A DNA stretch of 39,386 bases from an uncultured Veillonellaceae bacterium (GTDB taxonomy: Bacteria; Bacillota; Negativicutes; Veillonellales; Dialisteraceae), in the NCBI GenBank assembly GCA_958348245.1, contig CATVYJ010000012.1, positions 1 through 39,386 on the forward strand, in the 5' to 3' direction. Under the pieces are notes generated by a model. That model did no database searches. It was not told the origin of the DNA and saw only the letters and a list, made by a program, of their open reading frames with translations. The stretch's first letter is position 1; every line of letters starts with the position of its first letter. Positions 6,520 through 15,044 of this stretch are shown here, one piece after another. Made by a program: the position numbers and the translations under genes.

Positions 6520-9500
6520 ATGGCAAAATATCGGCTGCGGTGCAGACAGAATGAAGCGGACATCACGCTCATGGAGATCGATACGGAGAGCCGCGCCTGG
6601 TACATCCAGGCGGAGCACCGGGAAGCGGCCCTCGCGGTGCTCGCCGGGATGGGGGAGGCCCTGTGCGGAGTGGAGGAAATCCTCATCAACGGGGAAGACG
6701 TGACGGAAGAGCTGTTCCGCCGGGTGCGCCCCGCGGGCATGGTCCTCGCGGGCGGAGACGAGCCGCCGCTTCCCGAGGAAGAAATGCCCGCCGACGAAGG
6801 ATACGGCGCGGACATTCCCCTGCCGGACGACGACGAATACATCCCGCCGGAAGAACCGGCCTATCGCCCGCCCACGCTGGCGGATATCCAGGCCGCGTCC
6901 CGGCGGCAGGAGAGCGCGCCCGAAGAGCCTCCGGCGTCTGCGCCGGCCCGGGCCTTTTCCCTGCCCGAAGGGCTGCCGCAGCTCGCGGACGTGCTGCCCG
7001 CGGAGGCGCTCCGTCCGGCGAAACCCGCGGGAGAAAAAAAGGAATTTGACGGCATTTTCCTCGGGAAAAAGCCCATCAAAGGCAGCGCCGCGTCCATCGG
7101 CTCCATCACGGAGGAAATGGACGGCGTCATCGTGGAGGGGACGCTCGTCTCCGCGGACGCCCGGGAACTCCGGGACAACCGGAAGCTCTATCTCATCAAA
7201 GTGGCGGACGATACGAACGGCATGAACTGCAAGAAATTCTTCGACCGCGCGGACGAGGCGGAGGTGCTCGACAAATACCTCAAGCCGGGCATGCCCATCC
7301 GTATCCGGGGCAACGTGCGCCTCGACAAATTTTCCGGCGGCCTCGTGATGAACATCAGCCAGATGGAGCGGGGAGAGGTCCGCAAGGAAGACCACACGGA
7401 CGACGCGGAAGAAGTGCGCGTGGAGCTCCACCTCCATACGAAGATGAGCCTCGACGGCCTCATCGACGCGGAAGAGGCCATCAAGACCGCCGCGAAATGG
7501 GGCGCGCCGGCCATCGCCATCACCGACCACGGCGTCATTCAGGCCTTCCCGAAAATCCAGGACTACTCGAAGAAATACGGCGAAAAAATCCTCTACGGCA
7601 TGGAAGGGTACATGATCCCGCACATCCCCGGGGATATCGACACGGACCGCCAGAAATACAGCCACATCATCATCCTCGCAAAGAACCTCACGGGCCTGCG
7701 CAACCTGTACCGCCTCGTGACCTTCTCCTGCCTCAAGTATTACAAAAAGCGCCCCCTCATCCCGAAGCCGCTCCTTGAAGAGCTCCACGACGGCCTCATC
7801 TACGGCTCGGCGTGCGTCATGGGTGAATTTTTCCGGGCCGTCCTCGACGGAAAGAGCGACGACGAACTCATTAAGCTAGCGAAATTCTACGATTATCTCG
7901 AGGTGCAGCCCCTCGGAAACAACGAATTCCTCATGAGCGACGACAAGTACGGGCACATCAATACCGTGAAGGATCTGCAGGACCTGAACCGGAAAGTCGT
8001 GGAGATCGCGGACCGGGCGGGCATTCCCTGCTGCGCCACCTCCGACGCGCACTTCCTTTTCCGGGAAGACCAGATTAACCGGGACATTCTCCTCGCCAAG
8101 TGGGACAAGCCCGGCCGGCAGGAATCCCATCCGGCGGTCTTCATCCGAACCACGAAGGAAATGCTGGATGAATTTGACTACCTCCCGCCGGAGAAAGCCT
8201 ACGAAATCGTGGTGACGAACACGAGGAAAATCGCCGCCCTGTGCGAACCGCTCGAACCGCTTGCGGAAGAGTGGAAATCGTACAACCCGAAAATTTCCGG
8301 CGCGGACGAAGCGCTCGTGAAAATGTGCTACGACAATGCGAAGGCCATCTACGGCGATCCCCTGCCGGAGCTCGTGGAAGCGCGGCTCAAGCAGGAGCTC
8401 ACGCCCATCATCAAGCACGGCTACGGCGTGCTCTACTACATCGCGCACAAACTGGTGAAGCACTCCAACGACCGGGGCTACCTGGTGGGCTCCCGGGGCT
8501 CGGTAGGCTCCTCTTTCGTAGCGGCCATGGCGGGCATCACCGAAGTGAATCCCCTCCCGCCGCACTATGTGTGCCCGAAGTGCCACTGGACCCACTTCTA
8601 CACCGACGGCTCCGTGGGGGGCGGCTTCGACCTGCCCGACAAGGCCTGCCCGCAGTGCGGCGCGCCCCTCGGGAAGAACGGGCACAACATCCCCTTCGCG
8701 GTCTTCCTCGGCTTCGACGGCGACAAAGTTCCCGATATCGACCTGAACTTTTCTTCCGGGGACGACCAGAGCGTGGCCCACAAATACACGGAAGAACTCT
8801 TCGGGCGGGACAACGTCTTCCGCGCGGGCACCATCTCCGGCCTGCAGGAAAAGAACGCCTACGGCGTGGCCCGGCGCTACGCGGAAGTGCGCGGGCTCAA
8901 CGTGAACGACATCTACCTTGAAAAAATCGCCGGCGGCGTCATCGGCGTGAAGACCAATACGGGCCAGCATCCGGCGGGCATCATGGTCTGCCCCCGCGAC
9001 ATGGACATCCACAACTTCACGCCCCTCCAGTACTCCGCGGACAAGAAATACGAAAAAGACGAAGACGGCAACCGCGTGCCCGGCACCATCACCACCCATT
9101 TCGACTACCACTCCATCTCCGGCCGCATGCTGAAGCTGGACATCCTCGGGCACGACGATCCGAAAGTCATCCGCGCCCTGCAGGACCTGACGGGCATCGA
9201 CCCGCTGCACATCCCCTTCGACGACCGGAAGACCGTGTCCATTTTCAATTCCACCGACGCTCTCGGCTACACCCCGGACGACCTGGCGAAGGTCATCGGC
9301 AATAAGGGCAACACCGTGGGCTCCATCGGCCTCCCCGAGTACGGCACGCTCTTCGTGCGGAAAATGCTGGAAGATACGAAACCGAAGAATTTCTCCGAAC
9401 TGGTGCGCATCTCCGGCTTTTCCCACGGGACAAACGTGTGGGTGGGCAACGCGCAGGACCTCATCAAGAGCGGCACCGTGAAGCTCGAAGAAGCCATCTC

Positions 9501-10233
9501 CACCCGCGACGACGTGATGAACTATCTCATCGAGCACGGCGTGGACCCGCTCGTGTCCTTCAAGACCATGGAAAACGTGCGCAAGGGAAAAGGCCTCGAA
9601 AAAGCGGACAAAAAGGGAAACCTCTCCCACAACGAAGACGCCATCCGCGCGGCGAAAGTCCCCGAATGGTTCATCGACTCGTGCAAGAAAATTTCCTACC
9701 TCTTCCCCCGCGCGCACGCCGTGGCCTACGTCATGATGGCCTTCCGCATCGCCTGGTTCAAGGTGTACCAGCCGCTCGCCTTCTACGCGTCGTACTTCAC
9801 CATCCGCGCGGAAGGGAAATTCAACGCCCAGGTGAATCTCCGGGGGCTCGACGCGCAGAAAGCGGAGATCGCCCGCGTGGCCGCCGCAGAGAACGTGAGC
9901 GACGTGGACAAGAAAGCGGCGGTCGTCACCGAAGTCGCCGCCGAGATGTACCTCCGGGGCTACGAATTTCTCCCCATCGACCTCATGAAGTCCAGCGCCA
10001 CGGAATTTCTCATCGAAGACGGGAAGATCCGGCCGCCGTTCAACTGCATTCCCGCTCTCGGCAACAACGCGGCGAAGCAGATCGTCCGCGCCCGGGAGGA
10101 AAACCCCTTCACCTCCAAAGAAGACCTCCGGAAGCGGGGCAAACTCAGCACCACCCTCATGGACGCCATGGACGACATGGGCATCCTCGCCGGCCTCCCC
10201 GAAGAAGAGCAGCTCTCCCTCTTCGGCTTCTGA
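6520..10233 (+). CDS. polC: DNA polymerase III alpha subunit, PolC type, without exonuclease insert
   Basis: This is the main replicative polymerase of low-GC-type Gram-positive lineages. In order it has an N-terminal PolC domain and a Pro/acid-rich linker (about 80-185), an OB-fold (about 200-295), a PHP domain (about 298-515, with H304/H306, D336-H337, H382 and S508-D-A-H511), a four-cysteine zinc site (C685, C688, C710, C713), the catalytic PDIDLNF motif (D739/D741), LDILGHDDP, and a C-terminal clamp-binding QLSLF. At 1237 residues it is about 200 shorter than usual PolC. The DEDD exonuclease normally inserted into the PHP domain after YGMEA is absent, and the PHP sequence runs straight from YGMEGYMIPHIPG to SHIIILAKN. 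ATG 6520 follows GGAGG. Confidence 0.95.
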   Translation: MAKYRLRCRQNEADITLMEIDTESRAWYIQAEHREAALAVLAGMGEALCGVEEILINGEDVTEELFRRVRPAGMVLAGGDEPPLPEEEMPADEGYGADIPLPDDDEYIPPEEPAYRPPTLADIQAASRRQESAPEEPPASAPARAFSLPEGLPQLADVLPAEALRPAKPAGEKKEFDGIFLGKKPIKGSAASIGSITEEMDGVIVEGTLVSADARELRDNRKLYLIKVADDTNGMNCKKFFDRADEAEVLDKYLKPGMPIRIRGNVRLDKFSGGLVMNISQMERGEVRKEDHTDDAEEVRVELHLHTKMSLDGLIDAEEAIKTAAKWGAPAIAITDHGVIQAFPKIQDYSKKYGEKILYGMEGYMIPHIPGDIDTDRQKYSHIIILAKNLTGLRNLYRLVTFSCLKYYKKRPLIPKPLLEELHDGLIYGSACVMGEFFRAVLDGKSDDELIKLAKFYDYLEVQPLGNNEFLMSDDKYGHINTVKDLQDLNRKVVEIADRAGIPCCATSDAHFLFREDQINRDILLAKWDKPGRQESHPAVFIRTTKEMLDEFDYLPPEKAYEIVVTNTRKIAALCEPLEPLAEEWKSYNPKISGADEALVKMCYDNAKAIYGDPLPELVEARLKQELTPIIKHGYGVLYYIAHKLVKHSNDRGYLVGSRGSVGSSFVAAMAGITEVNPLPPHYVCPKCHWTHFYTDGSVGGGFDLPDKACPQCGAPLGKNGHNIPFAVFLGFDGDKVPDIDLNFSSGDDQSVAHKYTEELFGRDNVFRAGTISGLQEKNAYGVARRYAEVRGLNVNDIYLEKIAGGVIGVKTNTGQHPAGIMVCPRDMDIHNFTPLQYSADKKYEKDEDGNRVPGTITTHFDYHSISGRMLKLDILGHDDPKVIRALQDLTGIDPLHIPFDDRKTVSIFNSTDALGYTPDDLAKVIGNKGNTVGSIGLPEYGTLFVRKMLEDTKPKNFSELVRISGFSHGTNVWVGNAQDLIKSGTVKLEEAISTRDDVMNYLIEHGVDPLVSFKTMENVRKGKGLEKADKKGNLSHNEDAIRAAKVPEWFIDSCKKISYLFPRAHAVAYVMMAFRIAWFKVYQPLAFYASYFTIRAEGKFNAQVNLRGLDAQKAEIARVAAAENVSDVDKKAAVVTEVAAEMYLRGYEFLPIDLMKSSATEFLIEDGKIRPPFNCIPALGNNAAKQIVRAREENPFTSKEDLRKRGKLSTTLMDAMDDMGILAGLPEEEQLSLFGF

Positions 10234-10241
10234 AAAAATAC

Positions 10242-10270
10242 AAGCAGGCTCCAATACGGGCCTGCTTTTT
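10242..10270 (+). terminator. Intrinsic terminator after polC
   Basis: An 8-bp perfect stem (10242-10249 with 10260-10267) is followed by a T-run, eight bases after the polC stop. Confidence 0.9.
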
Positions 10271-10283
10271 GTGTGCGGCGCGC

Positions 10284-10314
10284 AAAAAAAGAGGACTCTC
10301 TGCGAGTCTTTTTT
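10284..10314 (-). terminator. Terminator of the minus-strand reductase operon, bidirectional
   Basis: A GACTC/GAGTC stem (10294-10298 with 10304-10308) is flanked by an A-run on the left and a T-run on the right, so it can act on both strands. It lies downstream of the convergent aldo/keto reductase gene. Confidence 0.8.
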
Positions 10315-10341
10315 GTGAGATCATTTCTATTTGTCTGCCCG

Positions 10342-11142
10342 TCAATACCAGCCGAAGAGGCTGCGGCCGCCGTTGAGCGCGCCGATGGCCGCCATGTCTT
10401 CGGCGGAGAGGGCGAAGTCGAAGACGGCGAGATTTTCCCGCATGTGTTCCGGCCGGCTTGTCCTGGGGATGACGGGGATGCCCAGCTGGAGGAGATAGCG
10501 GAGGGCGGTCTGGGCGGCGGTTTTGCCGTACTTCCGCCCCACGGCGGTGAGCGTGGGATGGGTGAAAATCCGGCGCTGCCCTTCCGCGAACGGGCTCCAC
10601 GCCTGCATGATCACGCCCCGGTCCCGGCAGGCCCGGAGAAGATCCTTATGAGGGTAGAAGACGTGCGCTTCCGACTGGTTCACCGCGGGGATTTCGCCTG
10701 TCTCGCGGATGAGCGCGTCCATGCGGGCGGCGCTGAAATTGGAAATGCCGAGGGAGCGGATTTTGCCGGCGGCGCGCGCTTCCTGCATGGCGCGGTACAT
10801 CTCCGCCGCGCGGCCGTACGGCTCGTGGATGAGGAAGAGGTCGATGTAGTCTGTGCGGAGGAGGGAGAGCGCCCGGTCGATCTGCGCCTTCGTGCCTTCA
10901 TAGCTGTCCCGGGGCGAGCAGACCTTCGTGGTGAGGAAAATGTCCCCGCGCGGAATGCCGGAGCGGCGGATGCCCTCGCCCACGGCGTCCTCGTTGCGGT
11001 ACATCTGTGCCGTGTCGATGAGGCGGTACCCGCACCGGAGCGCCGCGGCCACCGCGTCCGCGCAGGCCGCGCCCCGGAGGGCCCACGTGCCGAAGCCCGC
11101 GAGGGGCATGGCCGCGCCGGACAGGAGCCGTACGGTCTCCAC
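10342..11142 (-). CDS. Aldo/keto reductase (NAD(P)H-dependent)
   Basis: A cytoplasmic oxidoreductase of the aldo/keto reductase superfamily, probably reducing aldehydes or ketones; the substrate cannot be told. The 266-residue TIM barrel shows GFGTW, the catalytic tetrad D43, Y48 (LIDTAQMY), K73 (TTKV) and H106 (LIHEP), and the nucleotide-binding IPRTSRPEHMREN near the C-terminus. I chose the GTG at 11142 because AGGAGG lies 7 bases upstream. An in-frame GTG at 11148 overlaps the preceding gene's stop but is only 1 base from that ribosome site. It forms an operon with the flavoprotein upstream. Confidence 0.88.
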   Translation of the reverse strand: METVRLLSGAAMPLAGFGTWALRGAACADAVAAALRCGYRLIDTAQMYRNEDAVGEGIRRSGIPRGDIFLTTKVCSPRDSYEGTKAQIDRALSLLRTDYIDLFLIHEPYGRAAEMYRAMQEARAAGKIRSLGISNFSAARMDALIRETGEIPAVNQSEAHVFYPHKDLLRACRDRGVIMQAWSPFAEGQRRIFTHPTLTAVGRKYGKTAAQTALRYLLQLGIPVIPRTSRPEHMRENLAVFDFALSAEDMAAIGALNGGRSLFGWY

Positions 11143-11144
11143 GG

Positions 11145-11717
11145 TCACGCCTCCTTTTCCATGAGGCGGAGGAGCCACGCCAGATTTTCGCCCGCGCGCC
11201 GCGCCGTGCGGAGCCCTTCCCCGTCCTGGCGCACTTCGCCCGCAGCGGTGCCGTATGCGACGGTCCAGTAGGTACTGCCGGCGATGACGCAGTCCCGGTT
11301 CAGGAAGAAATGATTCATGGCGTCCACCGCGTGGAGCGCGCCCGCCCGGTGCGCCACCGCGAGCGACGCGCCCGCCTTGCGGCGGAAGAGCCCCGGATTG
11401 CCGTCCGCCGCGACGGCGGCGCGTTCGAGGAGCGCCTGCATGGACGAAGAAAGGTTGGCCAGATAGACCGGCGAAGCGAAGAGCAGGCCGTCGGCGGCGG
11501 TCATTTTTTCGAAAATGGCCTGAAAATCATCGGGCTGTACGCAGTTTCTCCGGCCCGCGCAGCCCCAACACGCCCGGCAGGGGCCGATCCGTTTTCCCGC
11601 GAGCGCGACGGTCTCTGTCTCGATGCCCGCCTCCCGGAGGGGAGCGAGCGCCGCCTCCAGAAGAATCGCCGTATTTCCATGGCGCCGCGCGCTGCCGTTG
11701 ATTGCCAGTACTTTCAT
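11145..11717 (-). CDS. Iron-sulfur flavoprotein-like NAD(P)H-dependent FMN reductase
   Basis: A 190-residue flavodoxin-fold protein with the phosphate-binding loop NGSARRHGNT (about 7-16) and the compact cysteine motif C47-X2-C50-X2-C53-X5-C59. That spacing is the one known from Isf-type iron-sulfur flavoproteins, where it binds a 4Fe-4S cluster. SPVYLANLSSSMQALLERA (about 88-106) is typical of the NADPH-dependent FMN reductase family. The ATG at 11717 follows GGGAGG. It probably moves electrons in an anaerobic redox pathway and is co-transcribed with the aldo/keto reductase. Whether a cluster is bound cannot be seen; many relatives keep the cysteines without proof of a cluster. Confidence 0.82.
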   Translation of the reverse strand: MKVLAINGSARRHGNTAILLEAALAPLREAGIETETVALAGKRIGPCRACWGCAGRRNCVQPDDFQAIFEKMTAADGLLFASPVYLANLSSSMQALLERAAVAADGNPGLFRRKAGASLAVAHRAGALHAVDAMNHFFLNRDCVIAGSTYWTVAYGTAAGEVRQDGEGLRTARRAGENLAWLLRLMEKEA

Positions 11718-11918
11718 GATAGCCTCCCTGCGGACCGTGCCCGCTTCTTTGAACAACGTTTTCTTTTATCTTACCGGAAGAGGGGCGACCCGCGCCAATG
11801 CCCGCCGCGATGAGGGGCAATGCCTGCGGGGCAGAGGCTCCTCCTGGGCAGCTGGTTCCGGGAAAGGAGGCGGTGAGCGGAAGAGACAGATTTTCTGCGC
11901 CGCAGGAAAAAGGGCGCA

Positions 11919-11954
11919 AAAAAAGAGACCGAAAGGATTCGAGTCTCTTTTTTA
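11919..11954 (-). terminator. Intrinsic terminator of the flavin oxidoreductase gene
   Basis: A GAGAC/GTCTC stem is flanked by A- and T-runs immediately after the stop of the minus-strand gene ending at 11959. It can act in both directions, although no plus-strand gene precedes it. Confidence 0.8.
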
Positions 11955-11958
11955 CCGT

Positions 11959-13023
11959 TTATTCCTGCGGGCCGGCGAGTTCCTGCATGAGGTCGTGCAC
12001 GGAGACGATCTTGTCCACGCGCCAGGCGTTGGCGCCGCAGAAGATGAGCGCGTGGTCTACGTCGCCCCGGGCGGCGCGGATGAGGGCCATGCTGATGCAG
12101 TACTGCGTGGTGCGGGGATCGCAGGTCTTGAGGCAGTGGAAGCAGACTTCCGGCGGAAGCCGGTCGTGGGAAATGTGCTTCACGAAGGGATTGAGCAGGG
12201 CCCGGCCCACCATGTGGACGGGGCTGTTCACGAGGGTGATGTCCTCTTTTTTCGCCTTCACGTACATTTCCTTGAATTCCCGCGCGGCGTCGCATTCTTC
12301 CGTGGCGACGAAGCGCGTGGCCATCTGCACGCCCGAGAGGCCGAGGGAGAGGTAGTGTTCGATGTCCCTGCGGTCAAACACGCCGCCGCCGAAGATGACG
12401 GGGATTTTCCGCTGGAATTTTTCTTCAAAGGTTTTCACCACGGCGAGAATTTCCGTGATTTCCTTTTCATAGCCGTCGTTTTCGTGCTCTGCGACCTGTT
12501 CGCGGGTATAGCCGAGGTGGCCGCCCGCTTTGGGGCCTTCGATGACGACCATATCGGCGGTGCGTTTGTGGTGGCGCGCCCATACGTTGAGGAGCACCCG
12601 CGCCGCTTTGGCGGAGGATACGATGGGGGCGATCTTTACGTTCGTCCCTTCCACGAGGCCCGGCAGGTCCATGGGAAGGCCCGCGCCGGACACGATGAGA
12701 TCCGCGCCGCCTTCGACGGCGCATTTTACGTAGTCGTCGTAGTAATAGCCGCGGGCCATGATGTTTACGCCGATGATGCCTTCGGGCGCGATTTCCCGGG
12801 CTTTTTTCAGCTCTCTCGTGAGCGCGCGGCAGTTGGCCCCGAAGCTGTTGTGCAGGAAATCCGGTTCATTGAAGCCGGGCTGCGCGGCGGAAATGATACC
12901 CACGCCGCCTTCTTTCGCCACAGCGCCCGCCAGTCCGGAAAGGCTGATGCCGATGCCCATCCCGCCCTGAACGATGGGATAGCGTGCAGTGAGGTCGCCG
13001 ATTTTGAGTGCTGGAAGGTTCAT
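11959..13023 (-). CDS. FMN-dependent NAD(P)H oxidoreductase, FabK/nitronate monooxygenase family
   Basis: A 354-residue TIM-barrel flavoprotein with the FMN-binding QGGMGIG (about 19-25), GVNIM, SGAGLP, the catalytic histidine of EGPKAGGHLG (H169), FGGGVF and GVQMATRF. The family includes enoyl-ACP reductase II (FabK) and nitronate monooxygenases. It is longer than classical FabK because of an insertion after H169 and a C-terminal cysteine cluster C294-X2-C297-X3-C301-X7-C309, which could bind metal or an iron-sulfur cluster. It is divergent from fapR, and the fab operon opposite lacks any enoyl reductase, so an enoyl-ACP reductase role is possible but unproven. The start is ATG 13023 after AAAGGAG. 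Confidence 0.85.
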   Translation of the reverse strand: MNLPALKIGDLTARYPIVQGGMGIGISLSGLAGAVAKEGGVGIISAAQPGFNEPDFLHNSFGANCRALTRELKKAREIAPEGIIGVNIMARGYYYDDYVKCAVEGGADLIVSGAGLPMDLPGLVEGTNVKIAPIVSSAKAARVLLNVWARHHKRTADMVVIEGPKAGGHLGYTREQVAEHENDGYEKEITEILAVVKTFEEKFQRKIPVIFGGGVFDRRDIEHYLSLGLSGVQMATRFVATEECDAAREFKEMYVKAKKEDITLVNSPVHMVGRALLNPFVKHISHDRLPPEVCFHCLKTCDPRTTQYCISMALIRAARGDVDHALIFCGANAWRVDKIVSVHDLMQELAGPQE

Positions 13024-13151
13024 ACAAGTCTCCTTTATGACAGGGGGTCCTGCCGTATGTATTGCTGCGAAATGTTCGTTTTTTCAAAGTTGGTAAAACT
13101 TTATCTCATAGTCTACTCTAAATTATGACAGATATCAATACTTTCCGGAGG

Positions 13152-13179
13152 AGCGGGGCGGGGAGGAAGCCCGCTTTTT
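13152..13179 (+). terminator. Orphan terminator-like hairpin
   Basis: AGCGGG (13152-13157) pairs with CCCGCT (13170-13175) and is followed by TTTTT. No plus-strand gene lies upstream, so it may stop antisense or spurious transcription, or be chance. Confidence 0.4.
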
Positions 13180-13367
13180 GCCTGTCCTGGCCCCGTTCCC
13201 CCCATAGCTAAAAAGAATGGTACTGGACGGATATCAACGTGCCCCCTATGCCCGGACGGATGGAAGGAAGCGGATACGGTATAAATAAAATAGTAAATTA
13301 AATAAAAGAGGATGGGAGGCGGGTTTCCATGCGTCCGGGGCCGACAGTAGGCAGGGGAAAAAGATTG

Positions 13368-13376
13368 TGATATAGT
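13368..13376 (+). promoter_or_regulatory. Extended -10 promoter of the fapR operon
   Basis: TGA followed by TATAGT forms an extended -10 twenty-one bases before the fapR ATG, with AGGTG as ribosome site at 13386-13390. No clear -35 is present. The partial inverted repeat TTAGC...GATAA just downstream may be a regulator site, given that FapR represses its own operon in known species. Confidence 0.5.
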
Positions 13377-13397
13377 ATTAGCAGCAGGTGATAATTT

Positions 13398-13976
13398 ATG
13401 GAGACGAAACGCCGTCTGGACAAGGACACGCGCCGCGCGCGCATGGCAGCGATGCTGCATCACGATCCCGGCAGGACCGACCGCGATCTGGCCGAGACTT
13501 TTGGCGTGTCCGTCGCTACGGTGCGCCTGGACCGGAAGATGCTGGGCATCCCGCAGATGCGCAGCCGCCTCGAAGCGGCTGTACAGAATGCGGCGGACGA
13601 TTCGCTCCACGACCTGGATATCATCGCGCTGGAAAAGGGGAAGGAAGGCCTTGCGCTGGTGCGCGCGTCGGATGAGATGACGGACGCCGCGGGCATTGTC
13701 CCCGCTTCGAAGCTGTACGGTATGGCGGCGGAGCTGGCACAGACGGTGGTGGATCTGCCGTTTTCGCCGACGCAGGTGGGCAACATCAAGTACAAGACGC
13801 CCTGCAGGAGCGGCGTGCAGCTCGTGCTGCGCGCGAAGGTCGCCCACATGCACGGGCGCAAGCAGTATATTTACGTACAGATCAGTACAAAGGACACGGA
13901 AATTTTCCGCGCCAAGTTTATCATGAATGTCCTCGGGGAGGATGAAGGAGATACAGATGGAAAAAATAGCGGTTGA
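13398..13976 (+). CDS. fapR: Fatty-acid and phospholipid biosynthesis repressor FapR
   Basis: FapR represses lipid-synthesis genes and is released by malonyl-CoA. The 192-residue product has the DeoR-like N-terminal helix-turn-helix (about 25-50, DRDLAETFGVSVATVRLDRKML) and a C-terminal hotdog ligand domain. The family role and position at the head of a plsX-fab operon agree with B. subtilis fapR-plsX. The last 20 bases overlap the plsX start. Autoregulation is likely, as in the known family, but I cannot point to a consensus operator. Confidence 0.93.
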   Translation: METKRRLDKDTRRARMAAMLHHDPGRTDRDLAETFGVSVATVRLDRKMLGIPQMRSRLEAAVQNAADDSLHDLDIIALEKGKEGLALVRASDEMTDAAGIVPASKLYGMAAELAQTVVDLPFSPTQVGNIKYKTPCRSGVQLVLRAKVAHMHGRKQYIYVQISTKDTEIFRAKFIMNVLGEDEGDTDGKNSG

Positions 13977-15000
13977 CGCCATGGGCGGGGATTTCGCCCC
14001 GCTGGAGATCGTGCTCGGCGCTATACAGGCGGTGCGGGATTTTCATATTCCCGTGGTCCTCGTAGGCGACGAGGCGCAGATCCGCGCCATTTTGAAAAAG
14101 AACGGCGCGGACGGGGATCCGCTCATCGAGGTGCATCATGCGTCGGAGGTCATCAATATGGACGAACATCCGGGCATGGCGTACCGCAAGAAGAAAGACG
14201 CCTCTGTCTCGGTGGGGGCGCGTCTGGTGCGGAGCGGCGCATGCGGCGCTCTCGTCGCTCCCGGTTCGACGGGCGCGGCGGTGACGGCGGGCCTTTTCGG
14301 CATCGGACGCATCCGCGGCATCGAGCGGCCGGCGATTCTCACGCCGATCCCCAATAAAAAGGGCGGCTATACGTATCTCATCGATTCCGGCGCGAGCGCT
14401 CAGGCCAAGGCGATCAACCTCGTACAGAATGCGGTGCTCGGCTACTGGTACGCCAAACGGGTGCAGCACATCGAGGACCCGAAGATCGGCCTCCTCAATA
14501 TCGGCACGGAGAGCACGAAGGGCAGCCCCCTCGTGGCGGAAGTGTACGAGCTGCTGGAAAAGCAGCGCCTCTTTACCTTCGCGGGCAACTGCGAAGGGCG
14601 CGACATTCCCACAGGCGACTTCGACGTGGTGGTCACGGACGGATTCACGGGCAACGTGGTGCTGAAATTCGGCGAAGGCGTAGGCGGCCTCTTCTTTGAG
14701 CTGCTGAAGGACGCGGTGCATAAGGGCGGCCTCCGGGCAAAGCTCGGGGCGCTCCTCCTGAAGCCGGCGCTGAAGCAGTACATGATGAAGCGCATCGACT
14801 ACTCCGAATACGGCGGCGCGCCGCTTCTGGGGCTCCGGGGCGGTCTCGTCATCTGCCACGGCGCGTCGAAGGCGTGGGCCATCCGCAACGCCGTGCGCGA
14901 GGCGGAGCAGATCGCCAGCGGGCACATCCCCGAGCTGGTGGCGGACGCGCTCAAGGGCGAGTCTCTCGCCGTGGCGGATCTGGAAGAAATGAAAGACTGA
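13957..15000 (+). CDS. plsX: Phosphate acyltransferase PlsX
   Basis: PlsX converts acyl-ACP to acyl-phosphate, the acyl donor for PlsY in phosphatidic acid synthesis. The 347-residue product begins MEKIAVDAMGGDFAP and shows the family blocks VSVGARLVRSGACGALVAPGST, NIGTESTKG and DVVVTDGFTGNVVLK. ATG 13957 follows AGGAG with 6 bases of spacing, which decides it over the in-frame ATG at 13927. It overlaps fapR by 20 bases, so the two are translationally linked. Confidence 0.95.
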   Translation: MEKIAVDAMGGDFAPLEIVLGAIQAVRDFHIPVVLVGDEAQIRAILKKNGADGDPLIEVHHASEVINMDEHPGMAYRKKKDASVSVGARLVRSGACGALVAPGSTGAAVTAGLFGIGRIRGIERPAILTPIPNKKGGYTYLIDSGASAQAKAINLVQNAVLGYWYAKRVQHIEDPKIGLLNIGTESTKGSPLVAEVYELLEKQRLFTFAGNCEGRDIPTGDFDVVVTDGFTGNVVLKFGEGVGGLFFELLKDAVHKGGLRAKLGALLLKPALKQYMMKRIDYSEYGGAPLLGLRGGLVICHGASKAWAIRNAVREAEQIASGHIPELVADALKGESLAVADLEEMKD

Positions 15001-15044
15001 AAACAGACGACTGATAGAGGTTTCACGGAGAAAGGAATGACAGT

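Larger units (their letters stand above)
13024..13397. promoter_or_regulatory. Divergent intergenic region between the flavin oxidoreductase and fapR
   Basis: This 374-base region holds no gene. A candidate minus-strand promoter is TTGATA (13138-13133), 17 bases, TAGACT (13115-13110). A plus-strand extended -10 lies at 13368-13376. A conspicuous AT-rich tract runs from 13280 to 13310. A short GC hairpin with a T-run (13152-13179) looks like a terminator but has no plus-strand gene before it. The 21-base segment 13102-13122 is weakly palindromic and could be an operator, but it does not clearly match the known FapR box. Confidence 0.5.

Noticed and set aside
5623..7788. 721-codon minus-strand frame
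   Set aside because: Antisense shadow of the VanW-like gene and polC, with no recognisable domain.
7876..10254. 792-codon minus-strand frame
   Set aside because: Antisense shadow of polC.
13102..13122. FapR box before the divergent flavoprotein
   Set aside because: About half of the symmetric positions pair and the match to the B. subtilis FapR consensus is poor, so it is not listed as an operator.
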